DNA from: Acidobacteriota bacterium
Lineage (GTDB): Bacteria; Acidobacteriota; Thermoanaerobaculia; UBA5066
Direction: 5' to 3'
DNA: 33,963 nucleotides
Assembly (NCBI GenBank): GCA_003152095.1
Contig: PLZI01000029.1
Span: 8,265-42,227 of the forward strand
Of the stretch, positions 24,934 to 32,432 are shown piece after piece (position 1 is the first letter of the stretch; the number at the start of each line of letters is the position of its first letter). Position numbers and translations under genes: made by a program. Below the pieces are notes generated by a model. That model was not told where the DNA came from and searched no databases. It saw only the letters and a program-made list of their open reading frames with translations.

Positions 24934-25717
24934 GAACTCGATCAGAGACACGATTAGTTTCGTCTTGACAAAAAAATATGGTGCGGACTGGCCGTCCCAT
25001 TCAGGGATATCAGAACAACGACTTGCGCAATGGCAAGAGAAGCGGAGCGCTGAGGAAAAGCAACTAGGCCGCACCGACCCACGAATAATTTACTATTCTG
25101 ACTTTTACGACCTTCAAACCCTGATTAAGAAGAATTGGAATAACGGCCTTAGTGAAGTTTTCGGAAAGCAGAGAGAGATTGAAGTCTTGTTGGATATCCT
25201 AGAGGAAATTAGAAACCCTGACACTCATCGCAGAGAGTTATTGCCGCATCAGAAAAATCTGGCGATTGGTATCAGCGGAAGGATAAGAACAACGATAGCG
25301 GAGTACTTTTCACGAATGGAAACTGGTGAGTCCTACTATCCGAGAATCGAGTGCGTTCAGGACAATTATGGAAACTCATGGACGCTGGGAGATCAAACGC
25401 TTCTGGTAACCGGGCGCCGCCTTCGACCGGGCGATCTTATCGAGTGTTCCGTTTCTGCGACCGATCCGCTTGGCGAAGCTCTTGAGTTTGCGGTGGCAGC
25501 GGTATCCAGTCCTTTCACCTACGAATGGAAAGAGAGCGGTGACTTTTCAATCGTTCTTGATTCTAGTCATGTGAAACACGCCCTTTTGATTCAAATTGCG
25601 ATTCGGAGTAAGAGAGAGTTTCACGCCGTAGTTGATATGCTCTTCGGGAAGATTGATGACACCGTTCAGTTTGTTTATGAAGTCTTGCCACCACTGTCCC
25701 CAGCTCATGATCGCTAA
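24902..25717 (+). CDS. Swt1-type HEPN domain protein (RNase-like)
   Basis: A 271-residue protein whose first ~150 residues match the Swt1-like HEPN fold. The motifs are DISESLKAAENSIRDTISFV at the N-terminus, YYSDFYDLQTLIKKNW (about 64-79), VFGKQREIEVLLDIL, and the HEPN active-site motif RNPDTH (Arg104, His109, an Rx4H) followed by RRELLP. Intact R and H suggest an active metal-independent RNase, as in defence and toxin systems. The rest (about 150-271) looks like a beta-sandwich (LLVTGRRLRPGDLIECSVSA), role unknown. TTG 24902 is chosen because AAGGAG lies 5 bases before it and the fold starts at once. The codons are far more AT-rich than in the flanking genes, and the TAA stop sits in an attC-like sequence. 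It was clearly acquired by transfer. Confidence 0.82.
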   Translation: MDISESLKAAENSIRDTISFVLTKKYGADWPSHSGISEQRLAQWQEKRSAEEKQLGRTDPRIIYYSDFYDLQTLIKKNWNNGLSEVFGKQREIEVLLDILEEIRNPDTHRRELLPHQKNLAIGISGRIRTTIAEYFSRMETGESYYPRIECVQDNYGNSWTLGDQTLLVTGRRLRPGDLIECSVSATDPLGEALEFAVAAVSSPFTYEWKESGDFSIVLDSSHVKHALLIQIAIRSKREFHAVVDMLFGKIDDTVQFVYEVLPPLSPAHDR

Positions 25718-25768
25718 CCCTTCATTCGACCGGACCTGCGCGAACAGTCGCGGGCTTTCAGCAGGTCC
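25713..25768 (+). other. attC-like sequence overlapping the HEPN stop codon (tentative)
   Basis: CGCTAACCCTTCATTCGACC starts inside the HEPN stop codon (TAA 25715-25717). It is followed by an 8-base stem GGACCTGC (25732-25739) pairing with GCAGGTCC (25761-25768), enclosing a second small hairpin CGCGA/TCGCG (25739-25752). Integron cassette genes typically end within the attC R'' box, and CTAACCCTTCATTC-like starts are common in attC sites. The first box deviates from RYYYAAC and no complementary GTTRRRY box was found downstream, so the site would be truncated or degenerate. Confidence 0.35.
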
Positions 25769-25811
25769 ACGATTCCGGCGAGAAGTCCATAAACTGCGAA
25801 TCCTGTCTCGG

Positions 25812-25889
25812 TCAGCCCGCCGACACATGCAGCAGCGTCATGGTGTCGTTGCCGAAAATGTCGATTACCTTCACTGCGACGACGTAGCG
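25812..25889 (-). pseudogene. 25-codon tail, possibly of a DNA methyltransferase
   Basis: The minus strand reads RYVVAVKVIDIFGNDTMTLL and ends a few residues later at TGA 25812. This ending resembles the C-terminus of some adenine-specific or type III-like modification methyltransferases as I remember them. The frame upstream is antisense to the IS3 remnant and meaningless, so only the tail survives. The identity is tentative. Confidence 0.3.
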
Positions 25890-26345
25890 TCGCCTTCGCC
25901 CTCGACTGCCACGACCGCGAGGCTCTCGGGCACGTGGCCCGCGCCCGGGATCTTTCGCGGCGAGGACATCAGGCTTCTGCTCGACGAGGCCCTCTGGTCC
26001 CGGTTCGGCGAACGCACTCTCACGGCTCCCGTCGAGATCCAGTGGCTCTCGGACAACGGCGGCCCCTACACTTCGACGGACACGGTCCTCTACGCCCAGA
26101 CTCTCGGTTTCCGCCCGGTGACGACCCCGGCCTACAGCCCCGAGTCCAACGGCATGGCTGAGGCCTTCGTGAACACCGTCAAGCGCGACTACGTCCACGG
26201 CGCCGATCTCTCCGACGGGGAAACGGTCATCCGGCAGCTTCCCAGATGGATCGACGACTACAACAGAATCGCTCCCCACTCTTCCCTCGGAATGCGTTCC
26301 CCAAAGGAGTTTCGTGCCCTCAACCCTCAGATTTCATGTGTCTAG
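25889..26345 (+). pseudogene. IS3-family (IS2 group) transposase OrfB, 5'-truncated and frameshifted
   Basis: The DDE integrase core of an IS2-type OrfB. The first Asp region VAFALDCHDREALGHVA (from 25889) is in one frame. From about 25947 a second frame continues GIFRGEDIRLLLDEALWSRF, then LSDNGGPYTSTDT (second Asp), TPAYSPESNGMAEAFVNTVK (Glu), and WIDDYNRIAPHSSLGMRSPK. All three acidic residues survive, but the shift near 25940-25947 and loss of the N-terminal part make it non-functional. OrfA is absent. It stops at TAG 26343-26345, inside the right inverted repeat, as IS2 does. Confidence 0.88.
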
Positions 26346-26364
26346 AAATTTGGGGGGCAGAGCA
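26339..26364 (+). mobile_element. right inverted repeat of the IS2-group element
   Basis: TGTCTAGAAATTTGGGGGGC followed by AGAGCA overlaps the transposase stop. It matches the layout of the IS2 right end (TGTCTGGAGATTCAGGGGGC, then CAGTCTA). No matching left end was found, so the element is truncated on the left. Confidence 0.55.
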
Positions 26365-26373
26365 CCCTTCATT

Positions 26374-26484
26374 TCACATCCGGTCCAGAGGGCTGGTGAC
26401 GCCGAGGCCGCTCCGCTTCAGGACGTGTGTGTAGATCATCGTCGTCGCGACATCGCGGTGGCCGAGGAACTCCTGGATGTGTCC
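26374..26484 (-). pseudogene. integron integrase (IntI) C-terminal fragment
   Basis: The minus strand reads [20 protein letters not shown], then [15 protein letters not shown] and TGA at 26374-26376. This is the end of a tyrosine recombinase. The Tyr of IYTHV is the nucleophile. The following THVLK...GVxSPLD signature is typical of IntI integron integrases rather than of phage integrases or XerCD. About 36 codons remain; sequence before HIQEF is unrelated. The fragment is only 9 bases from the IS2-type right end, so the insertion or a later deletion removed the rest. Its stop faces the HEPN gene, opposite to the usual intI/cassette orientation, which implies rearrangement. Confidence 0.75.
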
Positions 26485-26587
26485 CTGCGCTTGAACGCAG
26501 GGCCGTGGCGAGCGAAAGTCAAGCGTAAGTTTTTGTCCGGAATGAGCCGTGATTCAGTTTGCTCATGACGCGGAGCAGAATCCATGT

Positions 26588-26593
26588 TAGGGT
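26588..26593 (+). promoter_or_regulatory. possible -10 box (TAGGGT) before etfB
   Basis: TAGGGT 10 nt before ATG 26604, with no Shine-Dalgarno between. This is weaker than the other examples. Confidence 0.3.
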
Positions 26594-26603
26594 CCCCGCC
26601 GCC

Positions 26604-27392
26604 ATGAACCACATCGTCTGCATCGCCCACGTTCCCGACACCGAAACGAAAATCCGCATCGCCGCCGGCGGGGTCTCGATCGACGAGGCCGACGTCAAGT
26701 GGATCGTGTCGCCCTACGACGAGTACGCGCTCGAGGAAGCCCTCAAGACGAAGGAAGCGAAGGGCGGCACGGTCACCGCGATCACGTTCGGTCCCGCGCG
26801 GGCCGACACGGGCCTCCGCGAGTGCCTCGCCCGTGGCGCCGACGACGCGATTCGCATCGCGTCCGAGGGTCTCGGCGAGGTGGACTCGCTCGGCGTGGCG
26901 CGCCTCCTCGCGGGCGTGATCAAGACGCTGCCGCACGACGTCGTGTGGATGGGCAACAAGGGCGTCGGCACGGACGCGCAGGTGCTCGTGCCGATGCTGG
27001 CCGAGCTGCTCGACCTGCCGCACGTGAACCTCGTGACGAAGCTCGAGTGGAAGGACGGCGGGGTCCTCGCCCGCCGCGAGATCGAGGGTGCGCAGGAGAT
27101 CGTCGAGATGCCGCTTCCCGGCGTCATCGGCGCCACGAAGGGCCTGAACGAGCCGCGCTATGCGTCGCTGAAGGGAATCATGGGGGCCAAGAAGAAGACG
27201 ATCGCCGTGAAGACGCCCGCCGACGCCGGCGTGGACCCGGCCACGGTGGCGGGAGAGGCGGTGCACGTGCGCTGGACGAAGCTCGAGCTGCCGCCCGCGC
27301 GGCAGGCCGTGAAGCTCATCCCCGCCGACGACCCGGCGAAGGCCGCGACGGAGCTGCTGCGGCTGCTGCGCGACGAAGCGAAGGTTCTCTGA
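26604..27392 (+). CDS. etfB: electron transfer flavoprotein subunit beta
   Basis: A 262-residue subunit of the FAD/AMP heterodimer that takes electrons from acyl-CoA dehydrogenases. It opens IVCIAHVPDTETKIRI, then VSPYDEYALEEALKTKE, VTAITFGPARADTGLRECLA, GVGTDAQVLVPMLAELLDLP and REIEGAQEIVEMPLPGVIG, all in family order. PRYASLKGIMGAKKKTI is the usual late segment contacting dehydrogenase partners. The MNHIVC start is chosen because the family begins there. It is separated by 35 bases from etfA, the two forming an operon; the gap contains a degenerate TTTCTTAGAAA-like word. Confidence 0.96.
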   Translation: MNHIVCIAHVPDTETKIRIAAGGVSIDEADVKWIVSPYDEYALEEALKTKEAKGGTVTAITFGPARADTGLRECLARGADDAIRIASEGLGEVDSLGVARLLAGVIKTLPHDVVWMGNKGVGTDAQVLVPMLAELLDLPHVNLVTKLEWKDGGVLARREIEGAQEIVEMPLPGVIGATKGLNEPRYASLKGIMGAKKKTIAVKTPADAGVDPATVAGEAVHVRWTKLELPPARQAVKLIPADDPAKAATELLRLLRDEAKVL

Positions 27393-27413
27393 AGATTTTC
27401 TTCGAATAGGAAG
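27391..27413 (+). repeat. degenerate TTTCTTAGAAA-like element between etfB and etfA
   Basis: GAAGATTTTCTTCGAATAGG then AAGAGGGAA: the core has one substitution (TTCTTCGAA), but the purine flanks fit the other copies in composition and orientation. It is the only likely copy outside a gene. Confidence 0.35.
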
Positions 27414-27427
27414 AGGGAAAGACAGCC

Positions 27428-28408
27428 ATGTCGAACGTTCTGGTCTTCATCGAGCAGAGAGACGGCAAGGTGAGGAAGTCCTCGCTCGAGGCGCTGACTC
27501 TCGGAAGGAATCTCTCGGCTAAGACGGGCGGTGCCCTTGCCGCCGTTGTGGCGGGCTCCGGAATCAGCGGCCTCGCCGCCGAGCTCGCGGGGTACGGTGC
27601 CGCGAAGGTGTTCGTGGCCGACAAGCCCGAGCTTCAGCTCTTCTCATGCGAGGGCTACACGGCGGCGCTCGACGCCGCTGCCACGGCTTTCAAGCCGTCG
27701 ATCGTCCTGGCCTCGGCCACGGTCATGGGGCGCGACGTGGCGCCGCGGTTCGCGGCGCGCCGCGGCGTGTCGGTGCTGTCGGACGTGATGACGCTCGACG
27801 TCGCTGCCGGCCGCCTCACAGGCGAGCGTCCGGTGTATTCGGGCAAAGCCCGCGTTCTCGTCACGGCCGCGCCGAGCGCCGAGATCCAGGTTGCCACGCC
27901 ACGCCCGAACGTGTTTCCGGCGTCCAAGGCTGACGTGGCGGCCGCCGGCGAGGTCGTCCCCCTCGATCTCGGGACGTTGAGGATCCGCGCGAAGGTCGTG
28001 AAGGTGGAGGCGGCCCAGGCCGGCGAGATCGACGTGGCCGAGGCCGACAAGATCGTCACGGGCGGGCGCGGCATCAAGGGGCCCGAGAGCTGGTCCGTGC
28101 TGCGCGCGCTGTGCCACGAGCTGGGCGCCGCGCTCGGCGCCTCGCGCGCCGCGGTGGACGCGGGCTGGATCGGGCACGAGCACCAGGTGGGGCAGACCGG
28201 CAAGGTCGTGTCGCCGTCGCTCTACATCGCGTGCGGCGTCTCCGGCGCGATCCAGCACCTCGCGGGCATGGGCTCGTCGAAGGTCATCGTCGCCATCAAC
28301 AAGGACCCCGAGGCGCCGATCTTCAAGGTGGCGACGTACGGCATCGTGGGCGATCTCTTCCAGATCGTGCCCGCGATGACCGAGGCCGCCAAGAAGCTCA
28401 AGGCGTAG
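27428..28408 (+). CDS. etfA: electron transfer flavoprotein subunit alpha
   Basis: A 326-residue FAD-binding partner of EtfB. N-terminal domain: [20 protein letters not shown] and [19 protein letters not shown]. The C-terminal FAD domain carries [74 protein letters not shown] and the final [13 protein letters not shown], all hallmarks. The ATG follows AAGAGGGAAAG. Its stop lies 1 base from that of the convergent secreted protein gene. Electrons would go next to the membrane oxidoreductase at 30319. Confidence 0.97.
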   Translation: MSNVLVFIEQRDGKVRKSSLEALTLGRNLSAKTGGALAAVVAGSGISGLAAELAGYGAAKVFVADKPELQLFSCEGYTAALDAAATAFKPSIVLASATVMGRDVAPRFAARRGVSVLSDVMTLDVAAGRLTGERPVYSGKARVLVTAAPSAEIQVATPRPNVFPASKADVAAAGEVVPLDLGTLRIRAKVVKVEAAQAGEIDVAEADKIVTGGRGIKGPESWSVLRALCHELGAALGASRAAVDAGWIGHEHQVGQTGKVVSPSLYIACGVSGAIQHLAGMGSSKVIVAINKDPEAPIFKVATYGIVGDLFQIVPAMTEAAKKLKA

Positions 28409-28409
28409 G

Positions 28410-30233
28410 TCAGTTCTCGGTGAGCGTCGCCGTGAAGACGGCGTACTGCGGGCCGCAACCGTTCGTGTAGAACACCCGGACGATGTCGGTGCCGGGGTTG
28501 ATTCCCGGGCTGTAATAGAAGACGCCCGGCGATGACTCCCTGAACTGGCTGCCGCTGTCGTTTCGAATGTAGACCACCGCGAGCAGCGAGACATCCGCGC
28601 CGAGGGGAAGCGTGGCGGTGACGAATACGAGGCTTGAACCAGCGACCATGGTGACGTTGCTCGGAGTCAGGATGGGCGTGTAGGCCTGTGGGTCGACGGG
28701 AACCGTCAGGGTCTTGGTGGCCGTCTTCGTACCCACGAGCGCTTGCGCCGTCAGCTTGAACGTGGTCGTGGTCAGGAATCCTGAGGCGCCGATGGAGCCA
28801 TTCGCAGGGTACGGGAAATTCGCGGGAACCAGGTCGATGGTCACGGAACGCGCGTTTTGCGTCGTCCACGCCAGAACGACGTTCGCGGGCGTACAGCCGC
28901 GTGTCGGCTGGGCCGTGAAGGACGTGATGACGGGCGCGCCAGGCACGAGGACGGTGGCCGTGAACGTCGCGGTCGCAGTTCCGCAGGGCCCCGTCGACGT
29001 GAGCCGAACGATGTCGACCCCGGCTGCCGTCCCCGCGGTATACGTCCACGCCGAGCCGTTCAGGACGAACGTCGACCCCGTGGACTGCTGCTGGTCGAAG
29101 CTCACCGTCACCGTGTTCGTCGTGAACGGGATGACGCCCTGGGCGGTCGCGAGCGTCAGGTTGTTGCTCGTCGAGAGCGTGGCCGCGGACGGCGAGAGCG
29201 TGGGCGTCTCCGTGGGAAGCTGAAGCGTGACGCGCTGCGGCGCCGTCGCGGTCGCGCCCGACGCGCCGATGGCCGTGAGGATGACGTCCCCCGCCGAGAA
29301 GACGTTGAAGGTCGTCGAGCCGTTCGCCGGGAGGCTTCCGGCGGCGCCCGAGATGATGACGTGGTCCGCCCCCGTCGTCGTCCACGTGGCCGTCACGACG
29401 AGCGGTGGGCAGCCGCTGGACGGCGTGAGCGTGAACGTATTGATGACCGGCGCCGTCGAGAAGGCGCCGCGCGTGACGGAGAGCGAGATGCTGTTGCCGT
29501 CGCTCGTGAGGTTGTCGTCCTTGATGGCATAGGGAAGCCCCGCGCCGGTGAGCACGCGGAAGCGCAGGGAGAGCTTCGACATCTCGACCGTGGCGGGGAG
29601 CAGCGTGGAGAGCGCCTGTTGCGCGGCCGAGCCGGGAACGGTGACGATCTGGCCGATGCCCAAGGGCGCGCCGCCGCTGCCGTCGAAGGCCGCGATCTCG
29701 ACCGTGCAGCTCTGCGCGGAGAGCGGGCTACACAGGATGCCCACGTTCGTGCGCGCGCGGCCGACCACGGTGGAGGACGACGCGTCGGCGCCGCCGCCCC
29801 ACGCCTCATCGCCCGCGGCGAGGAAATCGGAAACGGGAAAGGCCGTGTTGACGGTGCCGAATCGGCCGCCCGGCGTGTCGTTGTACGTCTCGGACCAGGC
29901 GTTCACGGGGGCGTCGCTGCGCACGTGGTACAGGAAGGCACCCATGCCATCGACGGCCGCGGGCGCCGCGACGACGGCGACGCCGCGCGTGGAAAGCACG
30001 AACGGCACGCTCGCGGCGGTGGAGCCGCCCACGAGAAAGTCGATCGAGCCCGTTGCCGCGGTGACGCTCGAAACGTAGATGTTCGTGTCGAACAGGGCGT
30101 TCAGGCCCAGGCCCTTCGCGGCCGGGCCGCCCCACAAGTCCGTGCCCGCGGGGGCGGCGGCCTGAAGGGCGCCGGCGGCTGCCAGCGCGAACGCGATCGA
30201 GGCGGCTCCGAGGGACTTTCGGAGGTGCGTCAT
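28410..30233 (-). CDS. large secreted protein with Ig/PKD-like domains
   Basis: A 607-residue exported protein. Signal peptide [20 protein letters not shown] is followed by a domain of about 250 residues ([38 protein letters not shown]). That domain resembles the C-terminal units of the S8 protease in style. Three Ig/PKD-like units then follow, starting near [36 protein letters not shown] and [20 protein letters not shown]. Each has a Cys-Pro or Cys-Thr-Pro near its start and another Cys later ([26 protein letters not shown]), suggesting one disulfide per unit. No enzyme motif is seen; a surface or adhesive role is plausible. ATG 30233 has GGAGAAG 5 nt upstream. Confidence 0.8.
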   Translation of the reverse strand: MTHLRKSLGAASIAFALAAAGALQAAAPAGTDLWGGPAAKGLGLNALFDTNIYVSSVTAATGSIDFLVGGSTAASVPFVLSTRGVAVVAAPAAVDGMGAFLYHVRSDAPVNAWSETYNDTPGGRFGTVNTAFPVSDFLAAGDEAWGGGADASSSTVVGRARTNVGILCSPLSAQSCTVEIAAFDGSGGAPLGIGQIVTVPGSAAQQALSTLLPATVEMSKLSLRFRVLTGAGLPYAIKDDNLTSDGNSISLSVTRGAFSTAPVINTFTLTPSSGCPPLVVTATWTTTGADHVIISGAAGSLPANGSTTFNVFSAGDVILTAIGASGATATAPQRVTLQLPTETPTLSPSAATLSTSNNLTLATAQGVIPFTTNTVTVSFDQQQSTGSTFVLNGSAWTYTAGTAAGVDIVRLTSTGPCGTATATFTATVLVPGAPVITSFTAQPTRGCTPANVVLAWTTQNARSVTIDLVPANFPYPANGSIGASGFLTTTTFKLTAQALVGTKTATKTLTVPVDPQAYTPILTPSNVTMVAGSSLVFVTATLPLGADVSLLAVVYIRNDSGSQFRESSPGVFYYSPGINPGTDIVRVFYTNGCGPQYAVFTATLTEN

Positions 30234-30318
30234 CGGGCTTCTCCCGTGGCGGAGGGGCATTGAAAGGGCAGATCTACCACGACTTATCTTACAACATACT
30301 GCGTTATCCTGTGTCGCA
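30234..30318. promoter_or_regulatory. 85-base divergent promoter region
   Basis: It separates the secreted Ig-like gene (minus) from the ETF:quinone oxidoreductase gene (plus). The AT-rich centre (30285-30310) contains TATCCT at 30305-30310, 8 nt before ATG 30319, giving a near-leaderless start. On the minus strand TAAGAT-like words are present, with a Shine-Dalgarno GGAGAAG next to ATG 30233. Confidence 0.4.
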
Positions 30319-32394
30319 ATGACGATCACGCCGGCCCAGGCCACCTACTTTGGGTTCTCCGGGACCCTCGTGTTCGCGCTCCTTTTGCTCGCCGCCCTTG
30401 TCTTTTTCACGTACACCGCGTCGCGCCGGATCCAGCTCCTCACGCTCGGCGGCGCCCCCGAGAACCGCCTCGACCATCCACTCGCGCGGCTCTGGCACAT
30501 GGTGGAGTACGGCCTCCTGCAGCGGAAGATGTTCCGCGACCCGTACGCGGGTCTCTATCACGCGCTCATCTTCGGCGGCTTTCTCGTCCTCTCGCTGCGC
30601 ACGCTGATGCTCGTCTTCGAAGGCCTTTTCCCCGGGGCCGGCTTGCCGTTCCTACCGGCGGGCTTCTGGGAGGGCTACCTCCTCGTCAAGGACCTCGTCC
30701 TCGTGACGACTCTCGCCGGCGTCGTCCTCGCGCTCGCGCGCCGCCACGTCGCGAAGAAAGAGCGCCTCGACCCTTCCTTCGACGCGGACCTCATCCTCCT
30801 GCTCATAGGCTTCCTGATGGTGACGGACCTCGGCGCCGGCGCGGCGAAGATGGCGCTGGACGCGACGAAAGGCGCCGCCCTCACCGGATCCGCTCTCTGG
30901 GAACCCCTGACCTATTCCCTTTCTAAGAATCTTTTTTCTCTTTCGCCTTCTTCTCTTCAGTCAATCTATTTTGGGTGCTGGTGGGCCCATCTCGCCGCGA
31001 TCTTCGTGTTCGCGAACTACCTGCCGTTCGCGAAGCACTTCCACGTGATCACCGCTCTGCCGAATTTGTTCTTCGCGAAGCTCGAGCCCGCCGGGAAGAT
31101 GGCGACGTTCGACATCGAGAAGGCCGCCGAGGTCGAGAAGTTCGGCGTGTCGAAGGTCGAGGGCTTCACCTGGAAGCAGAAGTTGGACATGTTCACGTGC
31201 ACGGAGTGCGGGCGGTGCCGCGAGGTGTGCCCGACGCATCTCACCGGCAAGCCGCTCTCGCCGAAGGGCTTCATGGTGGACCTGCGCAACGCGCTCTACG
31301 CGGACGCGGACGCGCTCATCGACGCGGACGCGGGCCGCGGCGACGGCTCGGCCGAGGCGAAGCTGGCGGCGAGGAGGCCGCTCATCGGCGGCTGGATCGA
31401 CGAGGAGACGATCTGGGCTTGCACGACGTGCCGCTACTGCGAGCACGCGTGCCCCGTGGGCATCACGTTCGTCGACAAGATCACCGACCTGCGCCGCCAC
31501 CTCGTGCTCGAGAAGAGTGCGTTTCCGAAGGAAGCGCAGACGGCCTTCAACGGCATGGAGCGCCAGGGCAACCCGTGGAACCTCGCCGCCTCCGACCGGG
31601 GCGCGTGGACGAAGGACCTGCCGTTCCCCGTCCTGACGATGGCCGAGGCCGGCCGGGCGAACGTGGAGGTCCTGTTCTGGGTGGGCTGCGCGGGCTCGTA
31701 CGAAGAGCGCGGCAAGCGCGTGTCGCAGGCGCTCGCGCGGCTGCTGCACGAGGCGGGCGTGACGTTCGCGATCCTGGGCTCGGAAGAGACGTGCACGGGC
31801 GACGCGGCGCGCCGGCTCGGGAACGAGTACCTTTTCCAGACCCTCGCCCAGCAGAACGTCGAGACGATGAAAGGCTACGGCGTGACGAAGATCGTCACGA
31901 ACTGCCCGCACTGCTTCAACACGCTCCGGAACGAGTATCCCGACTTCGGCGGCACGTTCGAGGTCATGCACGGGACCGAGCTCGTGGCGCGTCTCGTTCA
32001 CGAGGGGCGGATCCACCTCGTGAACGGCGCGTCGCGCTCGCTGTCGTTCCACGATCCCTGCTATCTCGGGCGCCACAACGGTGTCTACGACGCGCCGCGC
32101 GAGCTTTTGAACGCGATCCCGGGGATCGCGCTGAAGGAGCTGCCGCGGAGCCGCGAGAACGGCATGTGCTGCGGCGCGGGCGGCGGACGGATGTGGCTGG
32201 ACGAGACGATCGGCGCACGCGTGAACCAGGCGCGGTTCGCCGAGATCGAGGCGAACGGGACCGACGCCGTCGGCGTCTCCTGCCCGTTCTGCATGGTCAT
32301 GCTCGGCAACGCGAAGACGGAGCTGTCGGGCAAGACCGAGGCGTTCGACGTCCTCGAGCTGGCCGCGCAGGCGCTGCCCGTCCACCCGGGCTGA
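30319..32394 (+). CDS. membrane ETF:(mena)quinone oxidoreductase-like Fe-S protein (EMO/FadF type)
   Basis: A 691-residue fusion. The N-terminal ~240 residues hold about five membrane helices of a NarI-like heme b domain, with His in LARLWHMVEYGL, YAGLYHALIFGG and WWAHLAAIF. Two 4Fe-4S motifs follow: CTECGRCREVCPTHLTGK (about residue 294) and CTTCRYCEHACPVGI. Two CCG domains of the heterodisulfide reductase type close it: FWVGCAGSYEERG...NCPHCFNTLRNEYPDFGG, and FHDPCYLGRHNG...GMCCGAGGGRMW...SCPFCMVML. This order matches EMO, the ETF:methylmenaquinone oxidoreductase that moves electrons from EtfBA to the quinone pool in beta-oxidation. Nearby etfBA supports it. A loop (SLSKNLFSLSPSS) comes from copy 7 of the repeated element. 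The quinone type is inferred. Confidence 0.88.
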   Translation: MTITPAQATYFGFSGTLVFALLLLAALVFFTYTASRRIQLLTLGGAPENRLDHPLARLWHMVEYGLLQRKMFRDPYAGLYHALIFGGFLVLSLRTLMLVFEGLFPGAGLPFLPAGFWEGYLLVKDLVLVTTLAGVVLALARRHVAKKERLDPSFDADLILLLIGFLMVTDLGAGAAKMALDATKGAALTGSALWEPLTYSLSKNLFSLSPSSLQSIYFGCWWAHLAAIFVFANYLPFAKHFHVITALPNLFFAKLEPAGKMATFDIEKAAEVEKFGVSKVEGFTWKQKLDMFTCTECGRCREVCPTHLTGKPLSPKGFMVDLRNALYADADALIDADAGRGDGSAEAKLAARRPLIGGWIDEETIWACTTCRYCEHACPVGITFVDKITDLRRHLVLEKSAFPKEAQTAFNGMERQGNPWNLAASDRGAWTKDLPFPVLTMAEAGRANVEVLFWVGCAGSYEERGKRVSQALARLLHEAGVTFAILGSEETCTGDAARRLGNEYLFQTLAQQNVETMKGYGVTKIVTNCPHCFNTLRNEYPDFGGTFEVMHGTELVARLVHEGRIHLVNGASRSLSFHDPCYLGRHNGVYDAPRELLNAIPGIALKELPRSRENGMCCGAGGGRMWLDETIGARVNQARFAEIEANGTDAVGVSCPFCMVMLGNAKTELSGKTEAFDVLELAAQALPVHPG
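30917..30931 (-). repeat. TTTCTTAGAAA element, copy 7
   Basis: The plus strand reads CCCTTTCTAAGAATC followed by a CT-rich run to about 30958, so the polar element points to minus with its purine flank on that strand. The oxidoreductase gene reads it as LSKNLF in the loop before its last membrane helix. Confidence 0.75.
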
Positions 32395-32418
32395 TCCCGA
32401 AACCGGCGCTCTTAGGTG

Positions 32419-32424
32419 TAATCT
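32419..32424 (+). promoter_or_regulatory. -10 box (TAATCT) 8 nt before ATG 32433
   Basis: TAATCT, then 8 nt (TTCCGCAT), then ATG. No Shine-Dalgarno. Near-leaderless start is inferred. Confidence 0.45.
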
Positions 32425-32432
32425 TTCCGCAT

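Noticed and set aside
25090-25140. TTAAGAAGAA-like words in the HEPN gene as further copies of the repeated element
   Set aside because: The gene is AT-rich throughout, so such words are expected, and none has the inverted-repeat core.
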